This document shows positions 1-8,691 of a DNA stretch of 64,000 nt, piece after piece (positions within the stretch are counted from its first letter, which is position 1; each line of letters starts with the position of its first letter). Below the pieces are notes generated by a model that searched no databases, was not told the DNA's origin, and saw only the letters and a list, made by a program, of their open reading frames with translations. The DNA is from an uncultured Pseudomonadota bacterium (GTDB lineage: Bacteria > Pseudomonadota > Alphaproteobacteria > Rs-D84), in contig CALABO010000008.1 of assembly GCA_937885575.1 (NCBI GenBank), forward strand, positions 1 through 64,000, given 5' to 3'. Both the position numbers and the translations under genes were made by a program.

Positions 1-59
1 CCCGAACAATTTGCGGAATAAATAGAATTAAAAATAATAAAATTTTTTTCACTTTTCCC

Positions 60-74
60 CCACTAACCACTAAT
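60..74 (-). repeat. GTTAGTG tract, copy 1
   Basis: Short tract reading CACTAACCACTAAT on the plus strand. It lies just beyond the terminator of the neighbouring minus-strand RNA gene, in the same orientation relative to transcription as the copies that follow protein genes. Confidence 0.55.
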
Positions 75-324
75 GAAAAAACCGCATGGGAAACCAAGCG
101 GTCGGGGTGTTAGCAAATCACAAACTCAATGATTCCATGGGATTTCGGGGTTTAATCCTATTGTATATCCCAATGGCACCCCGAACCACACGATCGGGGA
201 AAATTTCAAGACGGTGCAAGACATGAAAATCGCAACAATGGTAAAAAACAAAGTTGGATTACGATGCATTGCACCGGAGTTTGTAGGCCTGCTACAGCCC
301 CGAACCAGGTTCCCACCTGATCCG
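75..324 (-). ncRNA. Unclassified structured non-coding RNA, about 250 nt
   Basis: No convincing ORF fits here, but the minus strand has a good sigma70-type promoter just upstream and a hairpin followed by six U at the end (81-102). The predicted transcript contains self-complementary segments: a 5' hairpin CAGGU/ACCUG, an 8-bp pairing CGGUGCAA/UUGCACCG enclosing AUCGUAA/UUGCGAU, and a CCCCGA/UCGGGG hairpin. I looked for signatures of RNase P, tmRNA and SRP RNA and found none. 6S RNA remains possible. The class is unresolved; the case for a transcribed RNA rests on promoter, structure and terminator. Confidence 0.6.
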
Positions 325-329
325 CACGC

Positions 330-357
330 ATTATATCACATATTTGACTTTATTCAA
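330..357 (-). promoter_or_regulatory. Promoter of the non-coding RNA
   Basis: On the minus strand TTGAAT (357-352), a 16-bp spacer and a consensus TATAAT (335-330). The expected start is near position 324, at the beginning of the structured region. Confidence 0.65.
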
Positions 358-369
358 AACAAAAAATTT

Positions 370-444
370 CGTCATACCGCCGAAAGGCGGTATCTAGTGG
401 TTTCAACTGTGACGAGGAGATACCGGCTTTCGCCGGTATGACGA
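370..444. repeat. Palindromic repeat, two GTCATACCG-type hairpins
   Basis: Two arms in inverted orientation, each itself a hairpin: ATACCGCC-GAAA-GGCGGTAT at the left and ATACCGGC-TTTC-GCCGGTAT at the right, bounded by CGTCATACC and GGTATGACG. The arms differ by compensating C/G swaps, which suggests selection on or recent origin of the folded form. It lies in the gap between tatC and the non-coding RNA. Confidence 0.7.
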
Positions 445-470
445 GAAAAAACGGCGCAACCGCGCCGTTT
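445..470 (-). terminator. Terminator of the recJ-tatC operon
   Basis: Stem AACGGCGC, loop, GCGCCGTT, followed on the minus strand by a run of six T. It lies about 35 bp beyond the tatC stop, separated from it by a GTTAGTG tract. Confidence 0.75.
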
Positions 471-506
471 CACTAACCACTAATCACTTACACTAACACT
501 CACTAT
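470..506 (-). repeat. GTTAGTG tract at the tatC stop
   Basis: On the coding strand the tract starts with the tatC stop itself (TAG followed by in-frame TGA) and continues as GTGTTAGTGTAAGTG-type units up to the terminator stem. Confidence 0.6.
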
Positions 507-1207
507 TTCTTCATAAACAAAATACTCAATTCAAATAATGCGAGCATTGGCACGGCGAGCAAGATTTGTGACACTATGTCGGGTGGCGTTAAAACCGCCG
601 CCGCGATTACGATAAAAATTATTGCGTATCGCCGCATCGCGACAACACGTTCGCGTGGCAACACGCCGGCACGATTCAGCAACACCAAAACCAACGGCAA
701 TTGAAACGCAATTCCAAAAACCTTTAACAAACCAATCGCAAAACCGATATAGTCGCGCACCGCGGGCATTATCACCGCCGGTACCGGCGCCGATTCGTTT
801 AGTTCTATAAAAAACCTGAACACAAACGGGAACAGCAAATAAAACGCAAACGCAACGCCCGCAACAAACAACAGTGGCGAAAACACAAAAATCGAAACCA
901 CAAATTTTTTTTCATTTTTATGTAGTCCCGGCGCAACATACCGCCATACCTGATACAATGCGAACGGCGTTGTTATCATAATCGCAACCAAAAAAGCGAT
1001 AGACAACTGAATCATCAACCCGTCGGTTATTCCCGTATAGAGCAATTGCGCATCGCGCCACACACCCAACAACGGCGCGGTCAAAAAACTTTGCACAAAC
1101 GGCGCGACAAACCAACCACCAACAAACGCCACCACGAAAAACGCAACCACCCACAAAATGCGGCGGCGCAGTTCGGCGAAATGTTGCATGATTGTCATCT
1201 TTTTCAT
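503..1207 (-). CDS. tatC: Sec-independent protein translocase TatC
   Basis: Inner-membrane core of the twin-arginine translocase, which recognises the twin-arginine signal and docks folded substrates. The 234-residue product has the TatC layout: an N-terminal cytoplasmic segment with the F-x-E-L-R-x-R motif (HFAELRRRIL) and six hydrophobic segments including a proline-containing TPFALYQVWRYVAPGL region. Its start overlaps the tatB-like stop by 4 bp, so translation is probably coupled. It is the last gene of the recJ operon and is followed by a terminator. tatA is not here but about 9 kb away. Confidence 0.95.
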   Translation of the reverse strand: MKKMTIMQHFAELRRRILWVVAFFVVAFVGGWFVAPFVQSFLTAPLLGVWRDAQLLYTGITDGLMIQLSIAFLVAIMITTPFALYQVWRYVAPGLHKNEKKFVVSIFVFSPLLFVAGVAFAFYLLFPFVFRFFIELNESAPVPAVIMPAVRDYIGFAIGLLKVFGIAFQLPLVLVLLNRAGVLPRERVVAMRRYAIIFIVIAAAVLTPPDIVSQILLAVPMLALFELSILFMKK

Positions 1208-1473
1208 TGTTTCGTCTTTCGTTTTTTGCGCCGCACCGAAATAGTATCCAACATATCGCGTGTTGTTGTGTTCACAATATCGGTTATCGGTTGTTCAAGT
1301 TCAATTTGTTCTTTGATTTTTTCGGACGCGTCCGTTATTTTCCATATTATACCGCGAATAAATTTTACCGCCCGCGCGAGTGCCCGCGCAACATCAGGCC
1401 AATACCGCGCCGGTATCACCAAAACGGCAACCAACAAAATAACGATAAATTCCGCCCAACTTATTCCAAACAT
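1204..1473 (-). CDS. tatB: TatB-like twin-arginine translocase subunit
   Basis: Small protein (89 residues) with the TatA/B architecture: a short N-terminal membrane helix after MFGISWAEF, a hinge (ARYWPDV), an amphipathic helix (residues about 28-50) and a charged tail ending in lysine/arginine. The E in the membrane segment and the longer tail, plus the position just before tatC, favour TatB over TatA. The tail is shorter than in many alphaproteobacterial TatB proteins. It follows lolA by 2 bp and overlaps tatC by 4 bp. Confidence 0.85.
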   Translation of the reverse strand: MFGISWAEFIVILLVAVLVIPARYWPDVARALARAVKFIRGIIWKITDASEKIKEQIELEQPITDIVNTTTRDMLDTISVRRKKRKTKQ

Positions 1474-1475
1474 TT

Positions 1476-2090
1476 TTAATCATAGAAATCATCGCCACCA
1501 CTGGTACTGACCGTTTTGTGGCGTTGAATTTGAAAATAGTTTTTACCAAAATCCGTCTTGGTTTTCAAATTATTGAACACGACATCCGTTTTGTTCCCAA
1601 CCGCATCAACAATCGTCCAAGAATTGATTGCAACCGGTTTTTTATCAAACACAATTGTCATATTTCCCAAACCTTCTTGGCCACGCAGGTTCATCTTTAA
1701 CGCAAAAGTGCGCGCACCTTCGGTCGTATCAACGACATTGATGTCGGCGTTTTGTAAATCTATTTTTTTCCGCACCAAAATTCCGGCGGGCGTACTGGTA
1801 AGTGGCACGGTCGTAATTTGATCCAAAGATTCATCATAGAAATATAAATCCGAACCGTCCGCCATCAATTGAACCGGCAAATTTTTATAATCTAATCTAA
1901 CACGCCCCGGCCGCAACAGCGAAAATGTTCCGGGTTCTTGTTTTCCATTATTCGTCTGAACAAAATCGCCGGTTATGCCGGTAATCGCATTCAGATATTT
2001 TTCCGCGCGCGCAACCACCGACGCGTCAACGGCCGCAAAAACATTTAATGGCAACAGTGCAAAAATCATAAACAGAAATTTTTTTAACAT
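1476..2090 (-). CDS. lolA: Outer-membrane lipoprotein carrier LolA
   Basis: Periplasmic chaperone that accepts lipoproteins from LolCDE and carries them to the outer membrane. The 204-residue product has a cleavable signal peptide (residues 1-19, ending VFA-AVD), then the LolA pattern: GDFVQT near residue 45, a GTFSLLRPGRVRLDY strand pair, a YFYDESLDQ segment and later FDKKPVAINSWTIVD. Its start overlaps the preceding nrnA-like gene by 7 bp. Family placement rests on motif order and size; the sequence is divergent. Confidence 0.85.
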   Translation of the reverse strand: MLKKFLFMIFALLPLNVFAAVDASVVARAEKYLNAITGITGDFVQTNNGKQEPGTFSLLRPGRVRLDYKNLPVQLMADGSDLYFYDESLDQITTVPLTSTPAGILVRKKIDLQNADINVVDTTEGARTFALKMNLRGQEGLGNMTIVFDKKPVAINSWTIVDAVGNKTDVVFNNLKTKTDFGKNYFQIQRHKTVSTSGGDDFYD

Positions 2091-3061
2091 TTTTTCTTTA
2101 CCTCCTTGGCCAGCAAATCCAAAACTTTCTTTTTCACATTTTCCAAACTGTCGCGCATGACCGCACCCGCGGCAAATTCATGCCCGCCACCACCAAGCGC
2201 AACCGCAATCGTATTCACCGGCCGGCCGCGTCCACGCAGTGAAATTCCAATCTGGTCCGGTTTTTGTTCCTTTAACAGCACGATGTATTCCACACCGTGC
2301 ATTTGCCCAAGCAAATTCAAAACCGTTTCACCACGACCATCGATATTTTTATATTGCGCGTTATCAATCACCGCAAGCGCAACGCGATTTTTGAAATAAA
2401 ATTCCGTTGCGGCGACAGACGCGGCCTCGGTCACTATGGTCTTACGCGGTTTATTATTAAGTCCACCAAGTATGCGTTGAATTTCGACACCGGTGTCGAC
2501 CAAGTCCGCCGCGATACGCAACACATTACCATTTTTTTCATACTTGAAACAACCAGTATCGGTCAAAATCGCGGTCATCAGCAACCGCCCAATTACAAAG
2601 TCCCATTCCCATCCGGCGCGCTTCATCATTTCATAAACAATTTCCGCCGTTGCGGCCGCCGTATCATCATCAATGCACAGCACGCCTGCCTTTTCATCGC
2701 TTTGATGATGATCAATTTCGATTACAAACTTTGCACGTTCCATAAACCGCGCCGCACCACCGATATTATGTGTCACACGACAATCCATATCCATAACAAT
2801 CGCAACATCAACGCGCGCGTCTTCTTCAATTTTTTCAAAGAAACGAAATCTTTTCCGCAACGGCACATCGTCCAAGTTATCAGGTATATTGCCATCATAC
2901 ACACATGTCACTTCTTTGTCATAGTTTAATTCAATAAGCCGCGCCAACGCCAGCACCGAACATATCGCGTCGCCATCAGGATTTTTATGTGCGAACAAAA
3001 ATATCGAATTCGCCGCGCGAATTTTTTCATCAAAAATATCCAATTGTTCTTGTGTTATCAT
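2084..3061 (-). CDS. DHH/DHHA1 phosphoesterase, NrnA-like
   Basis: Probable nanoRNase/pAp phosphatase that degrades short oligonucleotides or 3'-phosphoadenosine 5'-phosphate. The 325-residue protein has the DHH-family metal motifs: NPDGDA (residue 27 on), DMD near residue 91, IEIDHH near 114-119 and the DHHA1 signature GGGGHEFAAG near 290. It overlaps recJ by 4 bp upstream and lolA by 7 bp downstream, so two DHH enzymes are translationally linked. Substrate choice between NrnA activities cannot be read from sequence. Confidence 0.85.
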   Translation of the reverse strand: MITQEQLDIFDEKIRAANSIFLFAHKNPDGDAICSVLALARLIELNYDKEVTCVYDGNIPDNLDDVPLRKRFRFFEKIEEDARVDVAIVMDMDCRVTHNIGGAARFMERAKFVIEIDHHQSDEKAGVLCIDDDTAAATAEIVYEMMKRAGWEWDFVIGRLLMTAILTDTGCFKYEKNGNVLRIAADLVDTGVEIQRILGGLNNKPRKTIVTEAASVAATEFYFKNRVALAVIDNAQYKNIDGRGETVLNLLGQMHGVEYIVLLKEQKPDQIGISLRGRGRPVNTIAVALGGGGHEFAAGAVMRDSLENVKKKVLDLLAKEVKKKC

Positions 3062-4806
3062 ATCGCGATATCTTCCAATACAAATTGTGCATTCACGCGA
3101 CCATTGTAAGAATTCTCACAAAGACGCCCCAACACCATTATTTTAGTATTTATGTTCGCATCGTCCAGTAAAAAATTACCAACCGGTGTTCCAACCAGAT
3201 TAAATCCAACAAAATCAAGACGTCCACCCGTCGATGTTCGAAACGCGCCACGCAAATGCGCCGCACCACGCCCCATCACTGTTGCGAAATTCAAAACCGC
3301 CCCACGCAGTGCCAAAACTGGTTCGGGGTTACCCTGGCCAAATGGTTCAAGTTTTTGTAATTTTCTAACCAATTGCATTGTTGCGCCCGCGGCATCCATT
3401 TCCGCATCAACCAACACATCACAGTTTGGCCTTGCACCATTTAATTGCGCCAACACCGATTGTTCCAAGAATTCACAAAATTCCGCTTCACGGGTGGCTG
3501 GCAATGAAAACCCCGCCGCCGCCGCATGTCCACCACCTTCGGTAATTATTCCACGTGACAACGCGTCATGAATAATTGCACCCAAATTTATCGCCGCAAT
3601 CGAACGCCCCGAACCGTTTATCACCCCATCAATACGTGTCGCAACACAGGTCGGCAGATTATACCTATCTTTTATGCGACCGGCGATAATTCCCATAACG
3701 CCACCATGCCAATTGTCGCCGCATATAAATAAACTGCACCGACCACGCGCGCAACATTGATTCGCAAGTTCCGTCGCTTGGTCCATAATGGCATTTTGAA
3801 TTCCAATTCTTTCCTGATTTAACCCGTCAAGTTTCAATGCCAAATCATGCGCAATCAACGGATTATCCGTAAGCAACAAATCAAGTGCAGGACTTGCCGA
3901 ATCAAGCCGCCCCGCCGCATTTAACCGTGGTCCCAACACAAACCCGGCGGTATATACCGAAACCTTGTCCACCTTGGCGATTTGCATCAATGCCTTTAAT
4001 CCAACATTTTGCCGAAGCGACAAAACCCGCAACCCCGTCGCAACAAACGCACGATTTAATCCAACCAATATCATCGTGTCACAAATAGTCCCAAGTGCGA
4101 CACAATCAATATATTCCATCAAATTCACAGAATTTATTTTTTCCAACAATTCCGGCGTGCCGACGGACTTTAATTTCCTATTTAACGCAACCAAAACCAA
4201 AAACGCAACACCAACCCCCGCAAGATATGTAAGGCCTGAATCATCATCAACGCGTTTAGGATTCACAACCGCATCCGCCGCCGGAATCACCGCATCGGGC
4301 GAATGATGGTCGGTGATAACAACACGCATTCCTAATTTCTTGGCGGTTTCAACCTCTGGGCCACCACTAATTCCGCAATCCACGGTTATAAGTAATCGGG
4401 CACCTTTGTCATAAAGTTCATGCACCGCATCAGAATTTAGGCCATAACCTTCGCCTTCACGTGTAGGCAAATGCCAAATCACATCCGCACCAACCGCGCG
4501 CAGATACTTTACAAATATCGCAGTTGATGTCACACCATCAACATCATAATCGCCATATACGGCAATCTTTTCATTTTTCAAAATCGCATCGGAAATAATA
4601 TCAACCGCCCGTTCACAATCGCGCAAGACAAATGGGTCGGGCATATATTCATGAATCGACGGGTTAAGGAATTTTTCTGTATCCGCATCGGCAACACCGC
4701 GATTACGCAAAACGCACCGCATTAAATCGTCATCATTTGATGTCCCGTCACAATCAGACACAACCCACGCCCGCCCCAGCATGGATTTTTCAACTATGGT
4801 TTTCAA
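3058..4806 (-). CDS. recJ: Single-stranded-DNA exonuclease RecJ
   Basis: 5'-3' single-strand exonuclease of recombination and mismatch repair. The 582-residue product has the RecJ DHH domain (YGDYDVDG near residue 84, VITDHHSPD near 165), the DHHA1 motif GGGHAAAAGFS and a C-terminal OB-like region. The start appears to be TTG at 4806, with an AAGAG ribosome-binding sequence about 8 bases upstream; no ATG is better placed. A TATAAT box lies in the 43-bp gap after ftsI, so the operon recJ-nrnA-lolA-tatBC may have its own promoter. Confidence 0.93.
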   Translation of the reverse strand: MKTIVEKSMLGRAWVVSDCDGTSNDDDLMRCVLRNRGVADADTEKFLNPSIHEYMPDPFVLRDCERAVDIISDAILKNEKIAVYGDYDVDGVTSTAIFVKYLRAVGADVIWHLPTREGEGYGLNSDAVHELYDKGARLLITVDCGISGGPEVETAKKLGMRVVITDHHSPDAVIPAADAVVNPKRVDDDSGLTYLAGVGVAFLVLVALNRKLKSVGTPELLEKINSVNLMEYIDCVALGTICDTMILVGLNRAFVATGLRVLSLRQNVGLKALMQIAKVDKVSVYTAGFVLGPRLNAAGRLDSASPALDLLLTDNPLIAHDLALKLDGLNQERIGIQNAIMDQATELANQCCARGRCSLFICGDNWHGGVMGIIAGRIKDRYNLPTCVATRIDGVINGSGRSIAAINLGAIIHDALSRGIITEGGGHAAAAGFSLPATREAEFCEFLEQSVLAQLNGARPNCDVLVDAEMDAAGATMQLVRKLQKLEPFGQGNPEPVLALRGAVLNFATVMGRGAAHLRGAFRTSTGGRLDFVGFNLVGTPVGNFLLDDANINTKIMVLGRLCENSYNGRVNAQFVLEDIAI

Positions 4807-4849
4807 CTTTATACTCTTTTTTTATTGTCGGAAGTATTATAACCTAAAA

Positions 4850-6481
4850 TTATTCAAATAGCAACGGCAGTATCGCATTCAATATTTTACCCGCGGTCGG
4901 TGCCGCATTCCATGCGGCGGTCCGCTGCATACTGGACGCTTCGGTCCGCTGGGGTTCATCTATGGTGACCATAATTATATACTGCGGCGCATCAATCGGA
5001 AACACACCGATAAAGGTTGTCATATTTTTTGATGTTTCTATTCGTCCGTTCACATGCTTTTCCGCGGTTCCAGTTTTACCACCAATTTTAATTCCTTGGA
5101 CACGTGCGTTCCGCCCAGTCGTTTCTTCGGCGATACGATACATGATACCGCGCAGACGCTCTGATATTTCGGGGTCCAAAACGCGCTCACCCACCATAGG
5201 CCCAATATCTTTTTTAAGAATTGTCGGATAAATATAAATTCCACCATTGGTCATAGAATTTATCCCAAGCATAACATGCATCGGTGTCACCGAAATTCCG
5301 TGTCCAATCGAAACGGTGGCACGTTCTGTCGGTCCCCACTGCCGTGGCATAAGCGTTTTTGCGGCACGTCCAAAATCAAGTCGCAACGGTTCATCCATAT
5401 GAACCCTGTGCATAAATTCTTGCTGCGTGCCGGACGGTAAATCATGCGCTATTTGTGCACTGCCGACATTACAAGAATGCAACATTATTTCATCAACACC
5501 CAAATATGGACGTGGTGGTCTAAAAGTTTTAACATCTTTGATACTGTAAACAACGCGATTAAATTTATCCTTTATTGGATACGGTTTCGTAACAAGATAT
5601 TCTTTATTAATACCATTTTCAATCGCCATCGCAGTGTTAAATACTTTGAACACAGAACCAAATTCATACACACCGTCCAAAAGTGGAAACATTGAAACCT
5701 TGGATAAATTTTCCGGATCAAAATCAGGCAACGATACCATCGCAATCATTTCACCCGTGCGCGAATTCATAAGCATACCCATCGCACCTTTGGCCTGATA
5801 CAAATCAACCGCCCGAACAAGTTGCTCGTAAAACACAGATTGAATACGCGAATCAAGTGATACCTGCAACGGCGCCGTGTTATTTACCAAATAACCATCA
5901 AATTCTTTTTCAACGCCGGCACGCCCCTTGAATAAATCATCATTACTTGACCGTCCAACAAAACCAACGATATGAGAAAACAATCTGTGCTTTGGATAAA
6001 TCCGTCTTTGTTCTGATACAACTTCGACCCCATCGAATCGATTTCGCAGCGCCTTTCTGCAAGTATTTTCATCCGCCATTTTTTTGACACGCACACGCTT
6101 TGAAGCATTTAGTATTTTGAAAACATCTTGTTCAGAATATTCGAACGGAAACAGTTCATGAATAAATTGCGCAATATTTTCCCGTTTTTTTACCTTGACC
6201 TGCTTTGGTGTTATCCATATATCGCAAGACATCAAATTTTTCGCCAATATATCGCCATTTCTATCAATTATATCTGCGCGTTTTACAATCCAATCTGTAC
6301 TTCCGATACTTTGTCGCACCCGATTTGAACCTTTACCTGCAAGTTGAAATGTCCGCCCTGCAAAAATCACAAATGCCACCAAGAAAAGCCCATACACAAA
6401 GCGCAAACGCCTATGTCCCGCGGCATTACCACCGCCCCCCGTAAAACCATGCTTAAAAATATCCCTTCCTACTTCAAACAT
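4850..6481 (-). CDS. ftsI: Septal peptidoglycan transpeptidase FtsI (PBP3)
   Basis: Class B penicillin-binding protein that cross-links septal peptidoglycan. One membrane helix (about residues 26-45), a pedestal domain, then the transpeptidase motifs: S276-V-F-K279 (catalytic serine), S336-C-N and K469-T-G. At 543 residues it has normal length. It overlaps ftsL by 1 bp. In most proteobacteria these two are followed by the mur genes of the dcw cluster; here the next gene is recJ, so the cluster has been broken up. Confidence 0.93.
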   Translation of the reverse strand: MFEVGRDIFKHGFTGGGGNAAGHRRLRFVYGLFLVAFVIFAGRTFQLAGKGSNRVRQSIGSTDWIVKRADIIDRNGDILAKNLMSCDIWITPKQVKVKKRENIAQFIHELFPFEYSEQDVFKILNASKRVRVKKMADENTCRKALRNRFDGVEVVSEQRRIYPKHRLFSHIVGFVGRSSNDDLFKGRAGVEKEFDGYLVNNTAPLQVSLDSRIQSVFYEQLVRAVDLYQAKGAMGMLMNSRTGEMIAMVSLPDFDPENLSKVSMFPLLDGVYEFGSVFKVFNTAMAIENGINKEYLVTKPYPIKDKFNRVVYSIKDVKTFRPPRPYLGVDEIMLHSCNVGSAQIAHDLPSGTQQEFMHRVHMDEPLRLDFGRAAKTLMPRQWGPTERATVSIGHGISVTPMHVMLGINSMTNGGIYIYPTILKKDIGPMVGERVLDPEISERLRGIMYRIAEETTGRNARVQGIKIGGKTGTAEKHVNGRIETSKNMTTFIGVFPIDAPQYIIMVTIDEPQRTEASSMQRTAAWNAAPTAGKILNAILPLLFE

Positions 6482-6780
6482 TATTTACTGTCTATTCTAT
6501 CTGGTAAATCTTGGATTTCAACAGATTTATTAAAACTTATTGGCTCTACTTTTGAAAAACCACTTATATCAATTAAATTACGCAAACTTTCAGGCCGAAC
6601 CCAGGCCGCAAATTCCGCCTGGGCCAATGCGATATCTTGTTGCGCATCGCGAATTTTTTCGCGCACATGGCGCCGTTCATTATTTTGCGTGCGATAACAG
6701 ACCTGTAATGCAACCGTAAGCGCAACAACCAAAATCAGCATCGCCGACCCAATACGAAACATTTTTTCTTCTTCATTCAT
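6481..6780 (-). CDS. ftsL: FtsL-like cell-division protein
   Basis: A 99-residue bitopic protein: short cytoplasmic tail, one membrane helix (about residues 10-27), then a helical, charged periplasmic region likely to form a coiled coil. Sequence similarity to FtsL cannot be judged by eye because the family is poorly conserved; the call rests on size, topology and 1-bp overlap with ftsI, the usual ftsL-ftsI arrangement. The upstream neighbour is sufE instead of rsmH. Confidence 0.75.
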   Translation of the reverse strand: MNEEEKMFRIGSAMLILVVALTVALQVCYRTQNNERRHVREKIRDAQQDIALAQAEFAAWVRPESLRNLIDISGFSKVEPISFNKSVEIQDLPDRIDSK

Positions 6781-6817
6781 CTTTCCACCAGAATAAAATC
6801 CTTTCGCGTGTATTGTA

Positions 6818-7180
6818 TCACAAATTTTTCAAAAAACGAATCATAGAATTGACCCCGTTCAACCGCGCCGCACCAATATTTATTTTAAGTTCCAAAAACA
6901 TCTTTTCCAAATCCATTTGCCGTATTTCATTCGGCACCTTGCCATCAACAATCGACAAGATTATAAACAAAATTCCACGCACAATCGCCGAATCGGCCAC
7001 GCCATAGAAATTATTTTTTACCCGACAAATCTGAACAAACGATGTGCAACCGATTATTTCTGTGCACTCTGCGCCCGCCGGCACCGGCGCCAATTCTTTA
7101 CCCAAATCCATAACGAATTCCAATTTTTCAACCGGGTCAATTATGGAATCCAAAGTTTTTTTTATCTGTTCAAATTTCAT
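6818..7180 (-). CDS. sufE: Cysteine desulfuration protein SufE
   Basis: Accepts persulfide sulfur from SufS and passes it to the Fe-S scaffold. The 120-residue product matches SufE: an N-terminal helix starting FEQIKKTLDSI, the IIGCTSFVQI segment that carries the acceptor cysteine (GC-x-S, about residue 44), and the DGKVPNEI loop. It follows the sufT-like gene by 3 bp. No sufB, sufC or sufD lies in this window, so the scaffold genes must be elsewhere or another scaffold is used. Confidence 0.88.
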   Translation of the reverse strand: MKFEQIKKTLDSIIDPVEKLEFVMDLGKELAPVPAGAECTEIIGCTSFVQICRVKNNFYGVADSAIVRGILFIILSIVDGKVPNEIRQMDLEKMFLELKINIGAARLNGVNSMIRFLKNL

Positions 7181-7183
7181 TTT

Positions 7184-7498
7184 TTACCAACCACTGTTTG
7201 TAAGGTCCAATTCAATTCGCGCGGCATCGGACATACGCGACAAATCCCACGCCGGTTCCCACACCAACTCTACATTGACCGCGGCCGGCGCAACAACCCG
7301 CGACACCGTATTTTTAACCTGATTCAAAATATCCTCCATCATCGGACAAGTTGGACTGGTAAAAGTCATTTTAATATTCACCGCATCCTTTGCAATATCA
7401 ATATCATACACCAATCCCATATCCCAAATGTTCACCGGGATTTCCGGGTCATATACGGTTTTAAGCGCACCAATAATATCATCTTTTGTAAACGCCAT
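7184..7498 (-). CDS. MIP18/DUF59 iron-sulfur assembly protein, SufT-like
   Basis: A 104-residue DUF59 (MIP18) domain protein. Visible marks are the DPEIPVNIWDMGLVYDI motif near the N-terminus and FTSPTCPM with the conserved cysteine near residue 62. Such proteins help mature Fe-S enzymes. It sits between sufS and sufE with 2-3 bp gaps, which strongly ties it to Suf-type cluster assembly. Confidence 0.85.
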   Translation of the reverse strand: MAFTKDDIIGALKTVYDPEIPVNIWDMGLVYDIDIAKDAVNIKMTFTSPTCPMMEDILNQVKNTVSRVVAPAAVNVELVWEPAWDLSRMSDAARIELDLTNSGW

Positions 7499-7500
7499 TT

Positions 7501-8616
7501 TTATTTCACTATTTTGTTTATCACATCAATTATTTTATCTATATCATCGACTGTATTCCATGAACCGACGGAAATCCGCACCGACCCCGGGACACCCATA
7601 CGCGCATGAATCCAAGACGCGCACATATTCCCCGCGCGCATACATATATTATTCGCACCAATCAACGCACCAACATCCAACGGATGCATACCGTCAACGA
7701 CGAAACTTAAAATCGCCGCATCACGCGTGGTAAGAATTTTTACCTTTGGATTTTTTTGCAATTCATCATACGCATGCTTTATCAAATCAAGATTCGGCCG
7801 ATTTTTTTCCAAATAATCAATCGCCGGCACCATTCCCGCAATCTGGGTCAGTGGCAAAGTTCCCGCCTCCCACTTATCTGGACTTGTGTATAAATTTAGT
7901 GACGTATCTGTGACCTTGGCCACCATACCGCCACCGAATTTATCAGGGAAATATTTATCCGCATCGCGAATATATAAAATGCCAACACCGGTATCCGCAC
8001 CAATTTTGTGCCCCGAAAACACCAAGAAATCACAATCCCATTTTTTCACATCTATCTTTTCATGAACAACATATTGCGATGCATCAACAATCGTCACAAC
8101 ATCCGGATTTTTATTTCGCGCGGCGGCAATAATTGCACGCACATCTTGCGCCCGCCCCAAAACATTAGACATCGCGGTTATAATTAAAAAGTCGGTCTTT
8201 GGCACGGAATTTGGATTGATATCAAAATTTTCATCCAGTTCGCATTTGAACATTTCGCGAATATGGCCGTCATACATCAATTCTTGCCATGGCAATCGCG
8301 CCGAATGATGATCCAAATCGGACACCGCAAAGGTCGACATTTCCCGATACCATGGTTGCCGCGATAAAATATTCACAATACGATTCAGGCCATCCGTCGC
8401 ACCCGATGTAAAGACAACCTGATTCGGTTCGGCATTTATAAATTCCGCCACACGCCGCCGCGCGGCCGCCACCATATCATCAACCGCCACCGCCCGCGCG
8501 CAGATTCCCCGCCCCGCATTGGCATAAGAATTCCGCAGGAAATCCGCCTCTGCGCTTATAACACATTCCGGCTTTTGTGCGGTCGCCGCGGCATCTAAGT
8601 ATATGATTTTATTCAT
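7501..8616 (-). CDS. sufS: Cysteine desulfurase SufS
   Basis: PLP-dependent class V aminotransferase that releases sulfur from cysteine as an enzyme persulfide. The start at 8616 (MNKIIYLDAAATAQKP) is chosen because it matches the family N-terminus. Visible: LDAAATAQKP, the histidine motif LDHHSARLPW, the PLP-lysine motif FSGHKIGADTGVG and the active-site cysteine in RAGNMCAS, the group II (SufS) type. First gene of sufS-sufT-sufE, divergent from the thioredoxin gene across a 75-bp gap. Confidence 0.93.
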   Translation of the reverse strand: MNKIIYLDAAATAQKPECVISAEADFLRNSYANAGRGICARAVAVDDMVAAARRRVAEFINAEPNQVVFTSGATDGLNRIVNILSRQPWYREMSTFAVSDLDHHSARLPWQELMYDGHIREMFKCELDENFDINPNSVPKTDFLIITAMSNVLGRAQDVRAIIAAARNKNPDVVTIVDASQYVVHEKIDVKKWDCDFLVFSGHKIGADTGVGILYIRDADKYFPDKFGGGMVAKVTDTSLNLYTSPDKWEAGTLPLTQIAGMVPAIDYLEKNRPNLDLIKHAYDELQKNPKVKILTTRDAAILSFVVDGMHPLDVGALIGANNICMRAGNMCASWIHARMGVPGSVRISVGSWNTVDDIDKIIDVINKIVK

Positions 8617-8646
8617 TTTGCGTTTTCCCTTGCATTTTGTTCGAAT

Positions 8647-8690
8647 TATAATACACTTGTGCAAAATATCAACCAGCAAAGGAGAAAAAA
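8647..8690 (+). promoter_or_regulatory. Promoter and ribosome-binding site of the thioredoxin gene
   Basis: A perfect TATAAT at 8647-8652 and a strong AAAGGAG at 8678-8684, seven bases before the ATG at 8692. The -35 hexamer is not clear. The 75-bp divergent gap must also hold the sufS promoter. Confidence 0.5.
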
Positions 8691-8691
8691 T

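Noticed and set aside
75..324. Calling the RNA at the left end SRP RNA, tmRNA or RNase P RNA
   Set aside because: The GGAA/AGCAGC spacing of SRP, the tag reading frame and T-loop of tmRNA and the P4 motifs of RNase P are all missing. Left unclassified.
214..441. A 75-codon plus-strand frame over the RNA and repeat
   Set aside because: No ribosome-binding site; it runs across an RNA terminator strand, a promoter and a palindromic repeat. Treated as chance.
918..1154. Alternative frame of 78 codons inside tatC
   Set aside because: Cysteine/tryptophan-rich shadow of tatC with no initiation signal.
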